DNA of 64,000 nucleotides from Marisa cornuarietis (lineage: Eukaryota; Mollusca; Gastropoda; Architaenioglossa; Ampullariidae): positions 8,830,001 to 8,894,000 of the forward strand of contig SMMW01000575.1 in assembly GCA_004794655.1 (NCBI GenBank), in the 5' to 3' direction. Shown piece after piece: positions 22,601-34,800 of the stretch. Below the pieces are notes generated by a model. That model saw only the letters and a list, made by a program, of their open reading frames with translations, was not told the origin of the DNA and searched no databases. Positions within the stretch are counted from its first letter, which is position 1, and every line of letters starts with the position of its first letter. Both the position numbers and the translations under genes were made by a program.

Positions 22601-25600
22601 TGTCACAGTAAGGGCTTCTTCTGGCATAAGAATTTTCTGGAAGATGATGGAAGAGTCTTTCTGTTCTTGCTGCCTTTTACATTCAAAAAAAAGGTTGTAC
22701 ATTCCAATTAATCTTCTGTAGCAGCTTCATTAATGAAATAGCCATGCTAAATATAGAAAATGAAAATCCCTAAACTGTGCAATAAAGTGCAAACATAAAA
22801 GAATCATGCAGTAGCATAACACACTCCCAAACAATACATACAGGAGCAAACACAAATACACAAAATGATGTGTACAAACATGAATGAATGCACACACCTG
22901 TGTTTTCATACACATTGCTAAGATCAACGTTTCTAGGGTCGACTTTAATGGAGGAACGCCTTTCAGGATTCTTAAGTTCATTCTGTATAGTCTCCACTAT
23001 TTCCTTCTCATCCACATGCCTGAGGTCAGGAGCCAGAGCTTTAATAACTGCCCTTATTTCTTCTTGTGATACAGTTTCCTCCTTATCTTTCAAGCATACA
23101 ATCACTTTCCCTATTGTGTCCTGAAAAGGAATAAAAATTTCTGATGACTTCCAGGTATAACAATAACAATGATGAATGAGAGCACTACAACACCCATATA
23201 AAGAAATCAAAGCAGATATGCTCACACCACACACCACACAATTACATGTATGTAAACACACCAACTAACACACAAAGAAAGAGCTACATACTTATATAAG
23301 AAATTACAATTATCAGGTTATTTATTTAGTGCTTTACCCCAGCCAAATTATAGGTTCAGCATACTTACAAAAGAAATTCCCAGTATAACTGGTAACAACA
23401 TTGTTGCAATTAAGAGCTACTGAAGGTATTTCCTGAACAGATAAGACAAGTGCATTTTTGAAAGTTTGAGGATAATCAATATAACAAATTAGAGGGTAGT
23501 AACTTTCAGTTAAGTTTTGGGCCAGCTCACAAAAACATTTATTACATATTATTGGCCTGACTTTTATGCCCTTACTTCTTCGGAAAGTTCACTGCAATAC
23601 CCTGGATGTTTTGTGCGTTTCAGATTGTTCTTTTAAACTGCGATGCCTTCTCAGCAAATTAAACACACAGCTTATCTCCAACATCTGTGAAAATATATCG
23701 TGCTCTCCATTTGTTGTTGAATTTTCGACACTCACTATCCACCTTTCTCTTTTTCCTGTCACCCATCACGTTGAACTGCTATGGTAGTAACTTAGTTTAT
23801 TCCTTGTTACTCCCCGAGGAGCATAGGGTCGCAACAACACGTCGCCAGCAGACCCGGTTTTGGACAACCCCCCTCAGTTGGGCCCATGTGGTTCTGGCAT
23901 CCTTTGCCTTGCTCTCTACTGATCTTCTCCAAGTCTGCTTTGGTCTCCCAGCTCTCCTCGTCACCTGAGGGTTCCAGTCAAGTGCCTGCCTGGCAATGGT
24001 GTCAGCTGGTTTGCACAGTGTGCCCTATCCATCCGTACTTGCGCTTTTTGATGTCTTGACTAGTGGCATTCTGGTTAGTTCTTTTCCACAGGCTGCTATT
24101 GGAGATCTTTTCAGGCCATCTTATTCCCAGGACATGGCGAAGGCATCGGTTGGTAAAGGTCTGGAGCTTGTTGTTGATGGTATTTCAGGTTTCAGAGCCA
24201 TGCAATAGGACTGCCTTCACATTGGTGTTGAAGATGCAGATTTTACTGTGGAAGGATAATGCTCATGAGTCCCAGATGGGGCATAGGCTGTTGAAAGCAT
24301 GCCTGGCCTTGAAATCATGCCCGATTCTCATGTCATCATCCACTCCACCATCCTTGTTGACGACGCTCCCTAGATATGCAAAGCAGTCTGTTTCCAGGAT
24401 GTTCTCTCCTTGGAGTTGGATTGGGAGTTCCTGCTTGTTGTTGATTTTCATCACTTCGGTCTTCTTTCTGTTGACTTTTAAGCTAGTCTTCTCCTCTTCC
24501 TCTGAAAGCTTACTCAATTTGGTTTGTGCCTGCTGCTGCCGATGAGATAGGAGACTAATGTCATCTGCAAAGTCCTCTAGCTGTTTGGTGAAGGTGTTGG
24601 ATACCGGTGTTCTTGTCTTGGGTTGTCTTATGCATAATCCAGTCTATGACCATGAGAAAGATTGTCAACGATAATATGCAACCCTGTCTTATGCCAGTCT
24701 TCATTACAAAAGGCTTAGCGAGTTTGCCGTTGTGGATAACTTGGAAGGACGAGTCGTCGTACAATCCCTGGATAACGTTTATGAACTTAGGCAGAATACC
24801 ATAGTGGTTAGCCTCCAGATGACGTCCCTGTCTACACTGTCAAAGGCCTTCTCAAAATTCACAAAAGTTATATAAAGGGAGAATTGCCATTCGATAGACT
24901 GCTCAATGATGAAAAGGAGGGTTGCAATGTGGTCAGTGCATGACTTATCCTGGCAAAACCCTACTTGTTCTGGTCTCAATCTCCTGTCTAGTGCTGTCTT
25001 CGGTCTCTCTAGTATTACCCTTGTCAGGACTTTTCTGGGGATGGACAGCAGCATGATCCCCTGCCAATAGTTGCACTTGAAGAGGTCTCCTTTCTTTGGT
25101 AACTTGACCAGGTGGCCTAATTTCCAATCTGTTGGGACTAGCTCTTGTTCCCAGATCTTGTGTAGGAGGGGCTGTAAAATTGTTGCTGTTGTTTCTGGGT
25201 CTTCCTTTAGTGGTTCTGGGGGTATGGGTATGCCATCCAAGCCTGCTGCTTTGCCACTTTTCATGCTTTTGATAGCTTTGATGATTTCTGTCTTAGTGGA
25301 AGGGCTGGTGTTGATGTGAAGTTGTTCAGTTGCTGGTGGTATGTCAGGTAAGGATGGTGGATGAGGTCGATTCAGAATCTCTTCGAAGTGCTCCATCAGC
25401 GGTCTCTTTGTCCTGCACCGCTTGTTATGGTCTTACTGTCTTTGTCTTTCACCGGCTTGTTTTTTTTTATATTATTATTAAAGGTTATTTTTTATAGCGC
25501 CATATCTCAGCCCTATGACCATGCTCATGGCGCTTTACAAATGATACTTATTAAAACAACAATAATCATGATAGGGAGAAATTCAAGATACCAACCAAGA

Positions 25601-28600
25601 CGACAGGAAAGAAAAAGGGAGAACTCGTGCTATCTGATAAATAACTGCAAGAATACAGTACTTCATTATCCAACGAGTCTATGAAATTAAAATAACTGCA
25701 TAAATTATTAAAAACATATCATGGAGATATAAGAAAACTCAGGACCAGATTTGTCTGAGGAGACTGGCGACACGTTTCACCGCCGAAGATTTAGAGTTTA
25801 GATCTGCAACTGCTTGTCATCGGAGAAGTGATCAGAAAGAACAGATCAATAATGCTGAGGATAAACCTCCACATGTCAAACAAAATGCACAGTTTTGCTG
25901 CCTTGAGTCATGAAAAAGTTTAGCCACATTGCACATGTTTTATCTCGCTGTCGATGTGCACAAACAAGAAACTGGACTGAGATGAAAATGGCGTCGTGGA
26001 AGAAAAGACTGTTAGTCAGCGAATCAACAGAAGCCGTAGAAGTGAAACAAAATGTCACAATCGAGAAACACAGTCCAGAACATCATTAGGATCATGACAG
26101 GTCAAACAATGGACTCCAAAATCAAAATCAGCTTAAACAAATAATAAAATCCAAAGAAATCCGGAGAGCCAGTCCCCTCAAGCCGGTAATTGTTTGGGTT
26201 TACACTCCTGCCTGACAGAGTTCGTGTTATTTTGTATAGTCGCTTCATGTTTTCCTGAATGGCTGGTGTCTCTGGTTCCTCTGTCAGTTCATGGGTGAAG
26301 CATCTCTTGTCCTCTCTGACAGATCTTTTCACTTAGCAATTGGCTTCCCAGTATTCCACCTTTTTTTCTTGCTGGTCTTGGTACTGGTTGAGCTTCTGTT
26401 TCAGTCCCTTTCTTGATTCACTCTTTGCCCAGGTCTCTGGAATTATCCATTTTCTTGTGTTTTCTTTTCCTCTTCCATAAAGCATTTGTACAAGGTTGTC
26501 TTCCAAATGCTCCTGAGTGTTGACCAGTGTTCTTCCACTGATTCTTCTGTCAGTCCTGAAACAGCCTTGTACTTATTCTTGATTTAACAATTATACATTT
26601 CCCTTGTCTCCTTGTTCTTCAGGTACTGAGTATTGAACTTGTGGTGTGGTCTCCCTGCTGTATCGATGAAGGACTTCAGCTTGATCTTGAAGACTGCTAC
26701 TAGGAGCTGGTGATCTGAAGCAACATCTGCTCCTCTTCTCACTCGGACATCTTGGAGACTCCTTCTCCACTTTTGAGCAACCATTATATGGTCGATCTGG
26801 TTTTTCGTCTGGCCATCTGTGAAAGTCCACGTTGTCTTGTGTATATTTTTGTGTGTGAACACAGGGTCACCTATGATGTGGTCATTGAAAGTGCAGAAGT
26901 CTGTGAAGAGCTCCGTTTTCACTGCAGGTGCCAATGCCATGTCTTCCCATGATGAGTTCCATGTTGGTGTTGTCATCTCCCACTTTGGCATTTATGACTC
27001 CCATAATGATCTTCAGATCTCTTCTTGGTGTGTGGTCAAGCAGAGACTGCAAGGAGCTATAGAATTCTTCTTTTTTCCTCTTCATCTGCTGCATTTGTTG
27101 GTGCATAGCATTGAATGATGGTGATCTTCCTTCCTTTAGCATTGAATCTTGCTGACATGAGCCGTGGTGGGACTAGTTATCAGGCCATCAGCGCCTTTCT
27201 TGCTTCTGATGACATCAGCAGTACTTCTTCTTCTTATTCCTTTTCGCCCCCAGTGGAGCATAGGGCTGCAACTACACCACGCCAGCGAACCCGGTTCTGG
27301 GCCTCCCTCCCCAGTTGGGTCCATGTCATTCCAGCTGCCTCCGCCTTGCCGTGGACCGATCTTCTCCACGTCTGTCTGGGTCTCCCAACCCTGCGTCTCC
27401 CCTGTGGGTTCCAGTCCAGAGCTTGTCGTGTTAGATTTTCGGCCGGCTTTCGCAGGGTGTGGCCGATCCAGCCCCACTTTCGCTTCTTGATGTCTTGGCT
27501 GGCAGGTTTCTGGTTGGCTCTCTCCCACAGGTATGCATTGGAGATTCTCTCGGGCCATCTGATGTTGAAAATGTGCCGCAGACATCTGTTTATGAATGTT
27601 TGAATCTTCCTGGTGATGTTGTTTGTTACACGCCATGTCTCAGACCCATATAGAAGGACAGATTTTACGTTCGTATGAAAGATGCGGATCTTGGTATGTT
27701 GAGATAGTGCCTTGGAATTCCAGATGGGTCGCAGGATGTGGAATGTTTGCCTGGCTTTATTTATTCTGCTTCTTACATCTTCATCAGCACCTCCATCTTT
27801 GGTGACTATGCTGCCTAGGTAGGTGAAGCGGTCAGTCTCTGTGATACATTCCCCGTGTAGTTGAAGTGGGGCTTCTTGCTTGTTGTTGATCCGCATTACC
27901 TCTGTCTTCTTGATGTTGATTGTCAGGCCAGTTGTCGCTGCTTCTTCTGAGAGCCGAGTGAGCTTTGTCTGTGCATGTTGTTGCTTGTGGGACAGCAGGC
28001 TGATGTCGTCTGCAAAGTCGAGATCTTCAAGTTGCATGGCAAAGGTCCATTGAATGCCTGTGTTGCTGTTAGAGGTTGTTCTTCTCATGATCCAGTCTAT
28101 GACGATCAGGAAGATTGTCGGCGAGAGCATGCAACCTTGCCTTACTCCAGTCCTCACTGCAAAGGGGTCCGTCAGCTTCCCATTGTGGATCACCTGGCAT
28201 GTCGAGTCCTCATACAGCTGTTGGATGATGGCAATGAACTTTGGTGGAAATCCGTAGTGCTGCATCAACTTCCAGATGGTCTCTCTGTCTACGGAGTCAA
28301 ATGCCTTCTCAAAGTCCACAAATGTCATGTATAGTGGGGACTGCCATTCGATGGACTGTTCAATAATGATTCGCAGTGTAGCAATATGGTCTGTGCATGA
28401 TCTACCCTGCCGAAAGCCTGCCTGTTCTTGCCGCAGTCTCTTGTCTAGGGCATTCTTCAGTCTGTCCAGCATGATTCTGGTCAGCACCTTGCTGGGAATG
28501 GACAGTAGCATAATCCCACGCCAGTTGCTGCACTGGGTAAGGTCACCTTTCTTGGGTAGCTTTACCAGATAGCCAAGTTTCCAGTCTGCTGGAACTTGCT

Positions 28601-31600
28601 CCTGCGTCCAAATTTTCTGCAGCAGGGGGTGTAGCATCTCTGCTGCGGCTGTTGGATCCGCCTTGAGTGCCTCTGCAGGAATGCCATCTGGGCCTGCCGC
28701 CTTACCAGTTTTCAGAGACTTGATGGCTTTGATGATTTCTGCCTTGGTTGGTGGGTTGGTGTTCACCTGGAGTTGCTCGGTGACTGGGGCAATGTCCAAA
28801 ATTGTTGCTGGTGGTGGCCAGTTCAGTATTTCTTTAAAATGTTCTGCCCAGCGAGATCTTTGTTCTGCATCCCCAGTAATGACGTTGCCATTTTTATTTT
28901 TTACTGGCCTGCATGCATTGATGTTTTTCCGTCCTGACAGAGTTCTTGTAATTTCGTATAGTCTTTTCATGTTATTTTGCCCAGCTGCTTGTTCTGCCTC
29001 TTCTGTCATCCTGTGTGCGAACTGTCTCTTGTCGCCTCTTGCACTCTTCTTCACTTCTCGGTTCATCTCCCAGTACTTTGCTCTGAGCTCTTCTTTTTCC
29101 TGCTGGTCTTGACACTGGCTGATCTTCTGCTTCAGCTCTTTCCTTTCCTCTATCTTTTTCCAGGTCCCTATGCTCAGCCATTCCTTGTGTTGTTTCTGTT
29201 TCTTTCCCAGAACCCGTTTGCAGGCGGCCTTCCAGGTCTCCTGTAATCCTGTCCAGTGGTTGGCCACTGTTTCTTCAAAGAGTCCCTCCAGTGCCTCAAA
29301 CCTGTTTTTGACTTCACAGTTGAACTCTTCTTGCTTCCTGCGATCTCTAAGAAACTGCACGTTGAAACACCACGCCTTACCCTGACATCCAGCAGACTTC
29401 TTCTAAACTGTCGATTAATGGTGATGTGATCGATCTGGTTTTCTGTCTTTCCATCTGGTGGTCTTGTGGATGGTTTTGTGAGGAAAGACTGTGCCTCCGA
29501 TTACAAGGTCATTAAACAAGCAGAAGTCTGTGAACAGCTCACCATTCTCATTGCAGTTGCCCACACCGTGCTTTCCCATTATGTGTTCTTTATCCGTGTT
29601 TTCATCTCCAACTTTGGCATTCATGTCGCCCATGATGATCTTCAGGTCTCGTCTTGGAGTACGATCAACCAGCGCTTGTAGGGAGTTGTAAAAGTCCTCC
29701 TTCTCCTCTTCTTTTGCTGTGTTGGTAGGTGCATAGCACTGGATGATGGTCATCTTTCTTCCTTTGGAGTTGAACCGAGCTGCCATGAGTCGTGGCGAAA
29801 CTGGTTCCCATGATATTAGTGCCCTTGCAGCCTCCTGTGTCATCAGTACTGCTACTTCTTGTGAGTGGTCATGGTCAGGGTCTTCATGTCCAGAGTAGAT
29901 GATAGTCTCTCCTGACGAGAGTCTGGTCTGACCGCTACCATTCCATCTGGTCTCGCACAGGCCAAGGAGCTTGATGCCATAGTTCTTCATCTCCTGTGCT
30001 ACCTGAGCTGATTTTCCTCTCTCGTATAGGGTTCTGATGTTCCAGGTCCCTATCCTGGTTTTTGCCTTGGCCGTAAGAAGATAGGTCGGCGAGCTGACTT
30101 CCCGAAGGCTTTCGCCAGCACGCGTCATAGGCCCCTCCAAAGAGGGATCTTCCCGTCCGGGGGGGAGTAGGTTAGATATTTGTGAGACATTCTTACTGTT
30201 GTCTTGCTCCACAGTTGAGATCAGTGCTTCTCTCCCAGTTGCCTGATCTTAACCAGAAAGTGTGCATAAATACTGTGATGGATGGCTTGTTTTTGCTGCC
30301 AAAAGCGACCCAGTGCCAGTATGGGATTTGTCTTGTCTGTTTTTTATTTTTTTTTTCCTACAACGTCAAATATTTCTCAGGTGTATTATCTGTATATTAA
30401 TGTCAGTGGTGTATGTATATGTACATTATGAAATTTAAAAAATTTGACACAAAAGAAGTTCCAAGAAACCCATCCCTTTTTCATTTATCTATTTATGGAT
30501 GTTGCTGTGATAATTGTGCAGCTACTTTACCTGTGTTCTAAAGTAGTAACATAGGTCCCTGATGTTGGCTGACTCTTTGTAACATCCACCACACACATCG
30601 GACATTGCTTTCATGTAGTCCTAAAAGCAAAAACAAAAGCTACATATGCATTATTAATTACACTTTTTTGCCTTTCAGAATGTGGAAAGTTATAATACTA
30701 TTCCATCTCACTTGTAATACTTGCTGAATCAATGAAAAAATATTAATTTTACAATAAAACTGTCTCATCCTATTTACAGTGCACCTCTAAAGAAGCGCTG
30801 CACTGCTTAAAGATATACTAATTAAAAATTGTGAATTTGTTAAGTTGTTATACTGTCTGCTTCTACAGACCCATATCTTTGCTTTAAAGTGAACTACTTC
30901 TACAAAATGTTATTAATACCTTGTTAGCCTTAGACCCGACAGGGACAAATACAACAGGATGCACTTGGTTAAAACTTGAGCTGACCTTGAAACTGATCAA
31001 CATCCTTGATACAGCTTCCCTCACCTGTGTGAATAAAGAGCCAGGTAAGCAAATAACCGTTTGCAGCATTGTGTGTAATGCTTTATTCTGTTACAGGGTA
31101 TCAGACATAAGATGAAATATTTAGTGCTCTTCAGCTGCGAAGCATCTACTCACATGATTAATGTTCTTGGCAACATCATCTCCCTTATCCTCAGTTGATT
31201 CAGTGGGACAGCCATCGCTGATGAAAATGATACGTGGACGTACATTCCACTCTCCAGACACAGAGACAACGCCACCTTCAGTAAGAACAGTAACAGCTAT
31301 TTATTTAAATGTTTTAAAAGAGACATAACCATCATAGTTATCAAAGCACACTTAGCAACATTCCTTTATCAAATACAGCAGAACCTCAATTATCCGGTTT
31401 AATGACCAGCACCCGTCATTCGGATAATCAAAAATCATGGATAATCAATAATTCTAAAAATTCGTAAATGATATAATAGGTGCAATATCGGCAGAACTTC
31501 GATATAGAGTAACTCGCTGCGTCATAGGCCTGTCTATGCTATTTTGTCAGAGGGTTGGGGTTAAGATTAGGGTTAGTGATAGCATTGAGCATAGGGTTAG

Positions 31601-31838
31601 GATTAGAGTTAGGTTTAGGTTATTAGGTACATTTGGGCAAGTGAGTGGAGCAAGCAAACAACAAATGCTGCGAGTTACTCTATATCGCTTCTGTGCCGCC
31701 ATATCAACAATCAATCACCACTTTTGTCTTTATCGGTTTTTTTTTTACTTTCCTGGTGTTATATTTTGTTTTCTTCTTTTCTGTTTTTGCTGCGCAATGA
31801 GCATTCTTCTGAATGGATACCTGGGCATTATAAATGGA

Positions 31839-31891
<53 letters not shown>

Positions 31892-34800
31892 CCATGCACT
31901 GTTTCATTTCCGATGTTAAGTTTCAATGAAAGCTGAGCAATTGATTTCCCCTTTTCAGCATATTCAACAATTTGCAGTTTTGTAGCAACTGACAAAACAA
32001 CTCTGTTTCTTTACACACCCTCACCGGACCCTGACATTTCGGCACCAACTTATGCGAAGCTGGTTTCTAACCTCAAGGTGTGGACGCCAACTGAATGAAC
32101 TCGGAACAAGGCGTTGCCTTCATTGACGGTGCAACCCATGCACAAGCTTTTCCAAGAAAAGCGTTGAAGCAGAAGACAAATGACAAAACTTATTGATGAA
32201 TGGCAGTTTTGTTTGTTTGCTTGTTCTAGGTGATCCCGGATAACCGAATGCACTGTTAACTGAAGACTGGATAATCGAGGTTCCACTGTACTCATACTTT
32301 AAAGCAGTTTTATGTAACCAGTAACCTCAAATGCTTTCACACACTTTGCAATGATAGTGCCTCATGTAGATCTGTAATTTTTGTATGCCCTTATTTTGGT
32401 AATTGCTTGCTGGTCTCCTGCAGCTGCTAGTGAGACCACCACCAAGTGAAGCAAACTTATGGCGAATTTCTGTCTTAGAGGTTAAGTCTCAACTAGACTG
32501 CTGGTTCCTAATAAATTTATTTCTAAGGTTTTTTTTATTGTATCACATAAATGGAGCATCTTCTTCTAAGGCCCATAAGTTTTCAAATTTTTAGTTTGAG
32601 AAGCCGCATGGTTGTCATGTCTCTTCTGCTCCACCATTTTCGCACCACCTGGTGCTGGGAGCAATCGACAAAGACTTCTGCCCCCTAGCCAAGAGGAAAT
32701 GGCCCCACTGCCTTGTGGCCAAATTTAGGTAAAAATAAAGGCCAAGGGCGTGATCCCCACCCCCCAACAGAAAATCATGATGCTAAGACAGCATCAGTGG
32801 GCAAAGACTTTTAACAGTGAAAGTATCAGCCAGGGCCGAGTACACCCCTAGAGTTTGCACTTATCCAACACCTTATATCCCTACAAAAAAAATCGAGGAC
32901 AGATGGACTGGTCCAAAACAAAACTGTCTACTTCCTGCTGCCTACCAGTTCTACAGGAAGAGGTCAAAAGAGCGGTAACCAGTCTGAAAGGAGAAAAGGC
33001 ACCTGGTACTGACATCTCAACTGAGCTGCTCAAGCTGAGCAGGGATGAAACAATGGCCTTCGCTGCTCTGTCCCAAGGACTCTGGGAATGCAAAGGATGG
33101 TCCAAAGAATAGATAAAGTCACTAATCCTACTCCTTCCAAAAAAAGAGAACCGCAAGACCTTACCAACAGACAGATAGCTCAAACGCATATAGAATGGAG
33201 ACCATCACTGACGATTTAAGTCATGGTCATTGGCAACACCAAAGCAGAGAATCTACATTAACGGGATATGTCTCAAAGAGGTAGAACAGTTTTAAGTACT
33301 TCGGGGCCACCTTCTCTAAAGATGACAGCTCCACAATAGATATCTGCATCAAGATCGCCTAGCAGCTATGGGCAGGAATGGTGGGTAAAAATGGCCTTGA
33401 CAAAACCAAAGACGGGGGCCTCAGACTCCTAGAGTCTGCACTGAGCCATCAACTCACTTTAGCCAACATATTACACAAAAAAATCGAGGACTGATGGATC
33501 AGTCCATAAACAAATCCATTGTCTAGATTGCAATAATAACAACAACAGCAGCAATGGCTAGGATGGACAGGGTCTAGTGCAGCCACGTTTACTACAAAGT
33601 ACAATCTGTAGAAGACTCTCATAGTACTGATCCTGCTTTCTGGATATTAAACATGGACTGTGATACGGATAGGAGATTTCAGGCATTCAAGAACAAGTGC
33701 CTGAGAAAGCTGCTCAGGATCTTGTACAGAAAGCATAAAACCTATGACTCTGTATGAAGCACAGTTGTCACACATAAGACATCAAGAACCCCTACTTGCA
33801 ACAGTGAAGCAACATAAGCTGGTCTAGTTTGGCCATGTGACCCAGCACATCACCTTGTCAAAGACTGTCCTTCAAGGTATCTTGGAGGATGGTTGACATT
33901 GCAGTGGCCAGAGGACAAACTGGTTTATAAATGAAGGAGTGGACTGGTTGTCGCAGGGGCTGCTCACTATCGGTCAAAACAGGTGTGAGTAGAAGCTTTT
34001 GTCAGCTGTCTATCCATGTGCTCTCCTCAACAGCCGGTTTATAGCAGTCAAGGGATCAATGACTGATGACGGAGTACTGGTTGAGGTGACAATGGTTTTT
34101 GCTGGTGATATTGCAACTTGTTTTATATATTCACTTCATTTAAGAAGTTTTGTTTTGCTTTTTTGCTCTGTGTGTGTGTTTCTTGGAAAAAAGGTATGGG
34201 AAGGGGTGGTGGTTACACCTATACTTTTTTTACTTTACCTTTGCGCACAAAAGCTGCCATTGCCACTAGCAGAGCCTCAACAAAGGGCGACGTGCCTCCT
34301 GGCTTCAGTGCCTCTGAAACAGAATACATTTTAACACAAAAATTAAAATTCTTCCTCTCCCTTTTTCATGCTCCACTGCTTTCTGGCTACATCTGAATAT
34401 TTGCATGTGAGCAGGATATGGTGTACATACATGCTATTTGAACGTAATATACACAAGTTTGCAAGCACATGTACAGAACATATATATATATATATTTATG
34501 GATATTTTATATGTGTAGTATAAGAAAGAAAAGTACAGCTTCATGAGTTTAGAGCTAAACGAATAATTATTTTAAAAAAAAGACTGAAACAGTCTTTGAT
34601 GGTCACCTACCCACTTTTTCTCTGATCCGAGAGAAGTCGTTTGTGAGATTCTGTGCAACAACAGCACGACCTCCAAATGTCACAAGCCCAATATTCTCTT
34701 CAGTACCAGATTCACTGACAGCATCTTCTACTCCTGTTGTGATTATTTTTCTCATTTAGTGAATATGCTGTACACTAATCCAATTATTTACTTTTTTTTT

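Noticed and set aside
25361..25684. 107-codon frame on the plus strand
   Set aside because: Antisense shadow across an RTE-like LINE and its insertion, without any domain.
31550..31640. Telomere-like GGGTTAG repeats
   Set aside because: Imperfect and short, inside the pogo relic; not an array of TTAGGG.
31839..31895. Poly-His / poly-Ser / poly-Met open frames
   Set aside because: Direct translation of the (CAT)n LINE tail; same for the poly-Met/poly-Ile frames at 10975-11020.
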